NCBI GenBank assembly: GCA_031279735.1
Contig: JAITHX010000021.1
Location: 1-12,688, forward strand
Length of the DNA stretch: 12,688 nt
Direction: 5' to 3'
Source of the DNA: Prevotellaceae bacterium
GTDB taxonomy: Bacteria; Bacteroidota; Bacteroidia; Bacteroidales; UBA932
The notes below the pieces were generated by a model. The model had not been told where the DNA came from. It did not search any database and saw only the letters and a list, made by a program, of their open reading frames with translations. The position numbers were made by a program, and so were the translations under genes. Positions 7,290-12,688 of the stretch are shown here, one piece after another (position 1 is the stretch's first letter; each line of letters starts with the position of its first letter).

Positions 7290-8063
7290 ATGTCCGATAA
7301 TAAATATGAAGTTGAGGTTTGCGCCGGACTGGTGCAGTCGGCAGTCGAAGCCGAACGGGGCGGAGCGTCCCGGGTGGAGCTGTGCGCGAATCTGTTTGAG
7401 GGAGGCACGACGCCGAGCGCGGCAACGATAGAAATGTCGTGCTCGATGGTTGGCATCCCGATATATGTGATAATTCGACCTCGCGGCGGCGATTTCCTGT
7501 ACTCCGACCTTGAGTTTGAGACAATGAAGCGCGATGTGGTCGAGGCGAAAAAATACGGAGCTTCGGGCATAGCGACGGGAATACTCTTGCCCGACGGTTC
7601 GGTGGACGAACGCAGAACCGGAGAGCTGGTGGATATTGCGCATAAGTTCGGAATGGGAGCGACTTTCCACCGGGCGTTCGACATGACGGCAAATCCCGCC
7701 AAGGCGCTGGAAGCAGTCATAAGAACAGGCTGCGAAAGAATCCTGACTTCGGGAGGACGAAACAAGGCGTTCGACGGGCGATTGCTCATCGGACAGCTTG
7801 TGCAGCAGGCGGCTGGGCGAATATCCCTGATGGCTGGCAGCGGAGTGAATCCCGAAAATGTTGCGGAACTTGTCGAATCAACCGGAGCGCGCGAAGTGCA
7901 CGTTTCGGGCAAGCATCGGGTCGAGGGAGGGATGAAGTTCAGAAACACCGACATAATGATGGGCGGACTGCCCGGCATCCCTGAATACGAAATCGACGTT
8001 ACCGACGCCGAAACGGTGAGGCGGATTGTGGATCGTCTGAGCGGATTGAACCGGACGCGATAG
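7290..8063 (+). CDS. cutC: CutC family protein
   Basis: Encodes 257 residues, close to the roughly 248 of E. coli CutC, and predicted to form a cytoplasmic TIM barrel. Family signatures are VEVCAGLVQSAVEAERGGASRVELCANLFEGGTTPS-type sequence at 8-43, IIRPRGGDFLYSDLE (61-75), FHRAFDM (126-132), ILTSGG (151-156) and MAGSGV (181-186). CutC was named for copper homeostasis in E. coli, but its biochemical activity is unsettled and a copper role should not be assumed. No copper exporter or copper-responsive regulator is seen nearby. It probably shares a transcript with the HzsA-related gene upstream (52-nt gap) and the permease gene downstream (43-nt gap). Confidence 0.92.
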   Translation: MSDNKYEVEVCAGLVQSAVEAERGGASRVELCANLFEGGTTPSAATIEMSCSMVGIPIYVIIRPRGGDFLYSDLEFETMKRDVVEAKKYGASGIATGILLPDGSVDERRTGELVDIAHKFGMGATFHRAFDMTANPAKALEAVIRTGCERILTSGGRNKAFDGRLLIGQLVQQAAGRISLMAGSGVNPENVAELVESTGAREVHVSGKHRVEGGMKFRNTDIMMGGLPGIPEYEIDVTDAETVRRIVDRLSGLNRTR

Positions 8064-8106
8064 AACGATAAGCCGCGATAAGAACAATAAGCTAAAGGAC
8101 GTAAAG

Positions 8107-9309
8107 ATGCTTAACAAATTGTTGCGACGGAATCTCAGTATCCCCCAGCTTGCGGGCTATTCCGTTACGGCGCTGATAGGAATGACGCTTATTTTTACGG
8201 CGTTCGGATTTGCCGGCGATATAAAGCCTTTGTTCTCGCCGTCAACCGGACTGTTCAAGAACGAATATTTTACGGTGACGAAGAAAGTTTCGCTGCTTTC
8301 GGCAATCAGCTCCGGCAACACCGTGTTTTCCGACGGGGAGATCAGGGAGCTGGAAAGCAGGGAATTTGTGAAGTCGCTGTCGTATTTCACTCCCTGCAAA
8401 TACGGGGTTTACGCCTATCTCAAAACCTCCGGCAACTTTCCGCCGTTCGCCACCGAAATGTTCTTTGAATCGGTTCCCGACCGACTGCTCGACGGAGCGG
8501 GAAAAGACTGGAAATGGGACGAGAAGGAACAGTTTGTCCCCGTCATCATTCCCCGCGATTATCTGGCTCTCTACAACTTCGGTTTTGCCGGCAGCAGAGG
8601 ATTGCCGCAAATTTCGGAGGACATACTGAAAACCGTCGGCTTCAGCGTGGAACTCAGCGGCGGCGGAAGGAGCGAGGTGTTCAAAAGCCGCATAGTCGGA
8701 TTTTCGGACTATCTCAACACCATACTTGTGCCGGAGAAGTTCATGGAATGGTCGAACGGGAAGTTCGGGGATTCCTCGCCGGTCAGAAAATCGAAACTGC
8801 TGGTGGAAGTGAAAAACCCCGCTTCGCCCGAAACGACCGAGTTCTTCGCCTCCCGAAACTACGAGGTGAAGGCAAACAAGGGCGAACAGGGAAAGCTGTC
8901 GTATTTCCTCAAGATAATAATAACGGCTCTTTCGCTTGCGGGATTGCTGATTCTGCTGCCGGCTTTAGGGCTGATGTTTCTGAGCATAAATCTGCTGGTA
9001 TATAAAAACAAAAAGACATTGAGCAACCTGATTCTGCTGGGCTATTCGAGTGCGGAATTATCACGCCCGTACAGTCTTCTCGTCACGCTTTTGAATTTGT
9101 CTGTCGGCATAATTTCCTTTGTGTTGTTCATTATTTTGAGAAAAATTTATATGGACAAATTGCAGATTTTGAACATAAAAGATACTTCGATAGATATGAT
9201 GACGATATTTTTTGTTGCTATGTTCACAATAATTCTTACCTTTGTGAATCTATTGTGGATACGTAGAAAAATAGAGGCGACAGCGCCTGCGATGAAAAGG
9301 ATAGTGTGA
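8107..9309 (+). CDS. FtsX/MacB-like membrane protein, ABC permease type
   Basis: Encodes 400 residues with four predicted membrane helices at about 17-37, 267-297, 322-345 and 362-385. A large extracytoplasmic domain of some 230 residues lies between the first and second. This one-plus-three layout is that of MacB/FtsX-type ABC permeases, whose cytoplasmic ATPase transmits movement to the periplasmic domain. A loop after helix 2 (LVYKNKKTLSNLILLGYSSAEL, about 297-318) resembles the coupling region of such permeases, where a glycine is typical. No ATPase gene is adjacent in the window. Family assignment rests on topology and this loop, so it is less sure than for neighbours. An AAAGGAC sequence precedes the ATG. 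The substrate is unknown. Confidence 0.6.
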   Translation: MLNKLLRRNLSIPQLAGYSVTALIGMTLIFTAFGFAGDIKPLFSPSTGLFKNEYFTVTKKVSLLSAISSGNTVFSDGEIRELESREFVKSLSYFTPCKYGVYAYLKTSGNFPPFATEMFFESVPDRLLDGAGKDWKWDEKEQFVPVIIPRDYLALYNFGFAGSRGLPQISEDILKTVGFSVELSGGGRSEVFKSRIVGFSDYLNTILVPEKFMEWSNGKFGDSSPVRKSKLLVEVKNPASPETTEFFASRNYEVKANKGEQGKLSYFLKIIITALSLAGLLILLPALGLMFLSINLLVYKNKKTLSNLILLGYSSAELSRPYSLLVTLLNLSVGIISFVLFIILRKIYMDKLQILNIKDTSIDMMTIFFVAMFTIILTFVNLLWIRRKIEATAPAMKRIV

Positions 9310-9350
9310 AATGAAAATGATCTGAAAGGGAACTGAAAAGAAATAATCAG

Positions 9351-9438
9351 GGAGAAATGGCCGAGTGGACTAAGGCGCGCGCCTGGAAAGTGCGTATACT
9401 CCAAAAGGGTATCAAGGGTTCGAATCCCTTTTTCTCCG
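9351..9438 (+). tRNA. tRNA-Ser (anticodon GGA)
   Basis: The 88-nt cloverleaf has acceptor stem GGAGAAA (9351-9357) with TTTCTCC (9431-9437) and discriminator G9438. The anticodon stem is 9378-9382 with 9390-9394, and loop CTGGAAA places anticodon GGA at 9385-9387, reading UCC and UCU. A long variable arm (about 9395-9413), as expected for serine, precedes the T stem AAGGG/CCCTT around loop TTCGAAT (9419-9425). The 3' CCA is not encoded; CA-G follows the discriminator. Confidence 0.95.
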
Positions 9439-9440
9439 CA

Positions 9441-9527
9441 GGAAAAAAGACAAATTTGTTAAGAAAGGGAAAATAAATTAATTAATTAATAACATCTTAA
9501 AAAAAATTATTAAAAACAAAGCAAGCC
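9441..9527 (+). promoter_or_regulatory. AT-rich leader before exbB
   Basis: This 87-nt stretch between the tRNA and exbB is very AT-rich and contains tandem TTAA/ATTAATTAAT runs (about 9474-9490). It should hold the promoter of the TonB module, unless transcription reads through from the tRNA. TTTG at about 9457-9460 could be a -33 element, but no convincing TAnnTTTG box follows at the right distance. No terminator hairpin for the tRNA is evident. Confidence 0.3.
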
Positions 9528-10265
9528 ATGAAAAGAATTTTAAAGTTTTCAGCAGCGTTTACGGCATTTATCTCATACGCGGGTTATGCCATAGCTCAAG
9601 GTACAGCGCCGGAAGGCGGCGATCCTACACCGTTACATCAGCAATTGAAGATTCAGTTCATCGACGGCGGTCCTCCCTTCATGACCCCAATCATTTTGTG
9701 TCTCGTTCTCGGTTTGGCGTTCTGCATTGAGCGCATCATCTATCTGAATCTGGCGACCACGAACATCAACAGACTGTTGACAAATGTAGAGGAAGCGCTG
9801 GATACCGGCGGAGTAGAAGCGGCGAAGGATGTTTGTCGCAACACCAAGGGTCCGGTTGCAAGCATATTCTACCAGGGTCTGGATCGCTATGACGAAGGAC
9901 TTGATCTCGTCGAAAAATCAATTGTATCGTACAGTTCCGTTCAAATGGGTCAGCTGGAGACCAACCTCAGCTGGATAGCGCTCTTCATCGCGCTCGCGCC
10001 CTCGCTGGGATTCCTCGGTACGGTTATCGGAATGGTTCAAGCTTTCGACGACATTCAGAAAGCCGGAACGATGTCGCCCTCAGTTGTGGCGGGAGGTATG
10101 AAAGTCGCGTTGATAACAACGGTCACGGGTCTTATCGTGGCTATTATCCTCCAGATTTTCTACAACTACGTCGTTTCGAAGATAGATTCGATAGTAAACT
10201 CGATGGAGGATTCCACCATATCTTTTGTGGATATTCTGATGAAATATAACGCCAAGCAAAAGTAA
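9528..10265 (+). CDS. exbB: ExbB-type proton channel protein
   Basis: Encodes 245 residues of the MotA/TolQ/ExbB family, the channel-forming inner-membrane part of the TonB motor. It has a signal-like first hydrophobic stretch (about 5-24, ending AIAQG) and three helices at about 51-73, 148-172 and 193-215. The signature region APSLGFLGTVIGMVQAF (157-173), then VAGGMKVALITTVTGLIVAI (187-206), holds the pore-lining helices that face ExbD. The extra N-terminal segment is common in Bacteroidota ExbB. TolQ is the main alternative, but the following exbD, exbD and tonB genes, with no tolA or tolB, favour ExbB. Confidence 0.93.
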   Translation: MKRILKFSAAFTAFISYAGYAIAQGTAPEGGDPTPLHQQLKIQFIDGGPPFMTPIILCLVLGLAFCIERIIYLNLATTNINRLLTNVEEALDTGGVEAAKDVCRNTKGPVASIFYQGLDRYDEGLDLVEKSIVSYSSVQMGQLETNLSWIALFIALAPSLGFLGTVIGMVQAFDDIQKAGTMSPSVVAGGMKVALITTVTGLIVAIILQIFYNYVVSKIDSIVNSMEDSTISFVDILMKYNAKQK

Positions 10266-10270
10266 AAGCC

Positions 10271-10729
10271 ATGTGGAAAGCGAATAAACTGGTAACTATT
10301 CTGCTTTGGGTTCTGGCATTGGTATCCGTTGCAATCTGCGCATACGCATTCATAGCGTGCGGGCAGCTGGACGCCAAGATGAACCGGGCGGAAATGATGA
10401 GCGTTATAGACCCCATGCTGATACTGGCATACGTGCTGGTGGGTCTGGCGGCTCTGCTGGCGGTGTTTTTGCCCGTGCCGCAGGTTGTGGGCAATCCCAA
10501 GTCGGCGGTAGGGATAGTGATTGGAATTGTTTGTCTCGGAGTGGTAATCGGGTTGTCGTTTGCCTTCGCTTCGGTCGAACAGCTTCCGTTTACGCCCGGT
10601 CACGCTCCGGTTTCCGACGAAACTCTCAAATTTGCCGACGTGAATATTATATCCGTATATATCATGCTTGCCGCAACGATAGTGGTTACACTCGGAGCGA
10701 GTTTGGCAAACATGATAAAACTAAGATAA
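10271..10729 (+). CDS. Four-helix membrane protein in exbB-exbD operon
   Basis: Encodes 152 residues, almost all hydrophobic, with helices at about 8-28, 48-68, 78-100 and 125-148. I recognise no enzymatic motif or named domain. It begins five bases after the exbB stop and ends 12 before exbD, so it is almost surely cotranscribed with them. A small membrane protein at this place is, from general knowledge, frequent in Bacteroidales TonB clusters. It may assist or modify the ExbBD complex, but that is inference from position only. No SD is visible; the start ATG is the first in frame. Confidence 0.8.
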   Translation: MWKANKLVTILLWVLALVSVAICAYAFIACGQLDAKMNRAEMMSVIDPMLILAYVLVGLAALLAVFLPVPQVVGNPKSAVGIVIGIVCLGVVIGLSFAFASVEQLPFTPGHAPVSDETLKFADVNIISVYIMLAATIVVTLGASLANMIKLR

Positions 10730-10741
10730 AACATCAGTAAA

Positions 10742-11353
10742 ATGGCAAAAAGATCAACACCGGAATTAAATGCCGGTTCTATGGCGGACATCGCTTTTTT
10801 GCTTCTCTCGTTTTTTCTCTTGACAACAACGATGGAGCAGAATATCGGTATGCCGCGTCGTTTGCCTCCAATGATCGAACAGCAGGAAAAAGAAAAAATC
10901 GAAATCAACAAACGCAACATACTGCAAGTTCACGTGAACAGTTACGACCGTTTGCTGGTTGACGGAAAACCGATGGAATCCGTCCTGCTGAAGGATGTGG
11001 TTAAAACTTTCATCACGAACCCCAACAACGAAGATTCCAAACCCGAAAAGGAAAAAAAGGAAGTCAAGGGACTGGGTGTCGTGGAGGTGAGTAAAGGTGT
11101 CGTTTCGTTGCAGACCGACAGAGGAACAAGCTACAAAATCTATATGGCGGTACAGAACGAAATAATGAAAGCCTACACCGAACTTCGCGAAGAATTTTCA
11201 AATTCCCGCTTCGGCAACACTTTCAACAAACTCACCGAGGATCAACAGGAGGCAGTGAGAGGTTATTACCCTCTCAACATATCCGAAGCTGAACCGAGAG
11301 ACGCAACGAAAAGCGGCTCCAAAGGCGGTGGAACAACGAAAAGAAGAAGATAA
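10742..11353 (+). CDS. exbD: ExbD-type energy transducer, first copy
   Basis: Encodes 203 residues, longer than the roughly 140 of E. coli ExbD. A short cytoplasmic tail leads into one helix (about 14-31). Asp16 in SMADIAFLLLSFFLLTT sits where the proton-carrying aspartate of ExbD (Asp25 in E. coli) is expected. The periplasmic part begins with MEQNIGMPRRLPP and contains ILQVHVNSYDRLLVDGKP, the beta-strand region typical of the fold. The extra length comes from a charged insert (about 95-110) and a basic C-terminal tail ending TTKRRR. It works with ExbB to turn proton flow into motion of TonB. It differs clearly from the next ExbD and is not a recent duplicate. Confidence 0.9.
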   Translation: MAKRSTPELNAGSMADIAFLLLSFFLLTTTMEQNIGMPRRLPPMIEQQEKEKIEINKRNILQVHVNSYDRLLVDGKPMESVLLKDVVKTFITNPNNEDSKPEKEKKEVKGLGVVEVSKGVVSLQTDRGTSYKIYMAVQNEIMKAYTELREEFSNSRFGNTFNKLTEDQQEAVRGYYPLNISEAEPRDATKSGSKGGGTTKRRR

Positions 11354-11368
11354 GGAGGTTATAATATG
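11353..11368 (+). promoter_or_regulatory. Strong Shine-Dalgarno site of second exbD
   Basis: AAGGAGG at 11352-11358 begins at the end of the preceding stop codon and stands about seven bases before the ATG at 11366. Such a full match is unusual in this phylum and in this operon, and suggests a high or independent initiation rate for this gene. Confidence 0.65.
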
Positions 11369-11830
11369 AAATTGGCAAAGAAAAAGAAAAAACAGGGCGG
11401 ATCGTATTCGTCGAGTTCCATGTCCGATATCGTGTTCATGCTTCTGTTCTTCTTCATGGTTACCACAACCATGAGAGACGAGGAGATAATGGTTAAGATA
11501 AAACTTCCCGAAGCTACCGAAATCGCGAAACTGGAACGCAAAGACCTCACATGCTACATAAACGTGGGCGCTCCCATCGACGCTTTGCAGTCAAAACTCG
11601 GAACGGACACCCGTATGCAGCTGAACGATAAATTCAGCACGATTAACGACATCAGGGATTTCGTAGCCGCAAAACGCGAACAATTGAGCGAAGCCGACAG
11701 GGTGCAGCTGACCATAGCGTTCAGAATGGACGAAGAAACGAGAATGGGTATGGTTACGGATGTTAAGCAAGAGCTTAGAAGATGCCAGGCTCTTAAAATA
11801 AACTACCTTGCAAATCAGCCCTCTAATTAA
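11366..11830 (+). CDS. exbD: ExbD-type energy transducer, second copy
   Basis: Encodes 154 residues. A lysine-rich tail (MKLAKKKKKQ) leads into a single helix (about 20-36) with Asp21 in SMSDIVFMLLFFFMVTTT at the proton-relay position. The periplasmic domain follows (IMVKIKLPEATEIAKLERKD). The chain is close to the standard ExbD length, unlike the longer partner upstream. Two unlike ExbD proteins with one ExbB suggest a mixed ExbD dimer in the channel, or alternative complexes; the sequence cannot tell which. It starts 12 bases after the first exbD. About 106 bases then separate it from tonB. Confidence 0.9.
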   Translation: MKLAKKKKKQGGSYSSSSMSDIVFMLLFFFMVTTTMRDEEIMVKIKLPEATEIAKLERKDLTCYINVGAPIDALQSKLGTDTRMQLNDKFSTINDIRDFVAAKREQLSEADRVQLTIAFRMDEETRMGMVTDVKQELRRCQALKINYLANQPSN

Positions 11831-11936
11831 ATTACGGAGTTCTTCTTGCAGGTTTGGCACACTATTTGAGTATAGCGTATCGATAGAAAAATAAGGTGCC
11901 TTAAATACAATGTAGAACTTTAAAAGTAAAAAGATT
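11831..11936 (+). other. Spacer between second exbD and tonB
   Basis: This 106-nt gap is the widest within the TonB module. It is AT-rich near tonB and could hold a separate tonB promoter: TTTG occurs at 11853-11856 and TATAGCG at 11871-11877, but the latter is a poor fit to TAnnTTTG. No ORF and no clear terminator hairpin were found. Confidence 0.3.
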
Positions 11937-12662
11937 ATGGAATTAAAAAAAACACCGAAAGCTAATCTTCAAAACAAGAAATTCTTGTTCTTTGAAATAG
12001 GTCTAAGTATTTCCCTGCTCGCCGTATTCGTCGCGTTTAACTGGACAACGAGAGAAAAGCCGCAAAGCGTGCTGACTGCGCAGGTAGAGGAAATAATCGA
12101 AGAAGAGGAACAAGTTCCCATCGCGCAGGTGGAACCCCCTCCTCCTCAGGAAATCCCGCAAATTCCTCAAATCCCGGAAGAAATAGAAATTGTTGACAAT
12201 ACCGTGGAGATAAAATCGAATTTCGATTTCTCCGAATCGGAAACCAACAAGGATCTGTTCACGGACTTGAAATACGTTGAAAAACAAGTCAAGGAAACTG
12301 TTGAGGAAGTCGATGTGGAAGAAACCATTCCTTTTGCAATCGTGGAGAAAAAGCCAATGTTTCAGGGTAAGGACGCCGAATCGTTCAGAGACTGGATCTA
12401 CAAACAGATCGAAAAGAAACATGGCGGCTATCCTGCGGAAGCATTGGAAAACAATATCCAGGGAACGGTTCGTGTTTCCTTTACGGTGAACACCGACGGA
12501 ACTCTCTCGGATATTAAATCCACGCGCAAGGTTGACCCCATACTTGAAAATGCAGTTCTCGAAATCGTGAAGCAGTCTCCGAAATGGACGCCCGGCAGCC
12601 AGCAAAACAAGCCGGTGAAAGTTCCCTATCAGGTGCCTATCGTTTTCAAGATTCAAAGTTAA
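11937..12662 (+). CDS. tonB: TonB family protein
   Basis: Encodes 241 residues, near the 239 of E. coli TonB. A short basic cytoplasmic tail leads into one membrane helix (about 17-36). A Pro/Glu-rich periplasmic spacer (about 49-84, with PPPPQEIPQIPQIPEE) follows, then an acidic linker (85-130), and a C-terminal TonB domain from about 145. The domain shows GGYPAEALENNIQGTVRVSF-like sequence (163-182), FTVNTDGTLSDIK (182-194) and SPKWTPGSQQNKPVKVPYQVP (214-234), the usual closing motif. It carries energy from ExbBD across the periplasm to TonB-dependent receptors. Its place after exbB and two exbD genes confirms the role. The receptors it serves are not in the window. Confidence 0.95.
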   Translation: MELKKTPKANLQNKKFLFFEIGLSISLLAVFVAFNWTTREKPQSVLTAQVEEIIEEEEQVPIAQVEPPPPQEIPQIPQIPEEIEIVDNTVEIKSNFDFSESETNKDLFTDLKYVEKQVKETVEEVDVEETIPFAIVEKKPMFQGKDAESFRDWIYKQIEKKHGGYPAEALENNIQGTVRVSFTVNTDGTLSDIKSTRKVDPILENAVLEIVKQSPKWTPGSQQNKPVKVPYQVPIVFKIQS

Positions 12663-12679
12663 AGGTTAAAAAATTTGAC

Positions 12680-12688
12680 ATGACGAAA
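12680..12688 (+). CDS. Probable start of next gene, truncated
   Basis: ATGACGAAA begins 17 nt after the tonB stop on the same strand and runs to the window end, so only Met-Thr-Lys can be read. The spacing suits the next gene of the operon, and no terminator stands between. Nothing can be said about the product. Confidence 0.35.

Noticed and set aside
9351..9438. Mobile element integrated at tRNA-Ser
   Set aside because: No integrase, no duplicated tRNA 3' end, and the genes that follow form a core TonB module.
9528..11830. Tol-Pal system (tolQ/tolR) instead of exbB/exbD
   Set aside because: No tolA, tolB or pal follows; the cluster ends in a clear tonB gene.

Overview
The window looks like a chromosomal piece of an anaerobic Bacteroidota bacterium, probably order Bacteroidales. 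Three things point there. The energy-transduction cluster at the right end has the order exbB, small membrane protein, exbD, exbD, tonB. Several genes are preceded by TAnnTTTG-like boxes, the Bacteroidota -7 promoter element, and most lack strong Shine-Dalgarno sites. A lipoprotein related to hydrazine synthase alpha sits mid-window. A flavodiiron protein fits an anaerobe that must remove O2 or NO. The genus cannot be told from this sequence alone.

Layout. Positions 1-222 are non-coding: a 32-bp perfect inverted repeat built from a heptamer, then a 73-nt partial copy of a dispersed intergenic repeat that also supplies a terminator-like hairpin for lplA. lplA (lipoate-protein ligase) lies on the minus strand at 223-1191. 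It diverges, across 138 bp, from a flavodiiron protein gene (1330-2562) that overlaps ligA (NAD+-dependent DNA ligase, 2559-4568) by a GTGA junction. Positions 4569-4783 hold the ligA terminator and a fuller, palindromic copy of the same dispersed repeat. Next comes a plus-strand run: an HzsA-related di-haem lipoprotein (4784-7237), cutC (7290-8063), and an FtsX/MacB-like permease protein with no ATPase in the window (8107-9309). A tRNA-Ser(GGA) at 9351-9438 closes this part.

After the tRNA comes a complete TonB energising module (9528-12662): ExbB, a four-helix membrane protein of unknown role, two different ExbD proteins, and TonB. ExbB and ExbD use the proton gradient to drive TonB, which powers outer-membrane receptors, abundant in this phylum. 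A further gene probably starts at 12680 and runs off the end.

No clearly new defence or mobile system is visible. The points most worth a second look are the HzsA-related lipoprotein, the modular intergenic repeat whose centre differs between its two copies, the ATPase-less permease beside cutC, and the uncharacterised membrane protein fixed inside the ExbBD operon.
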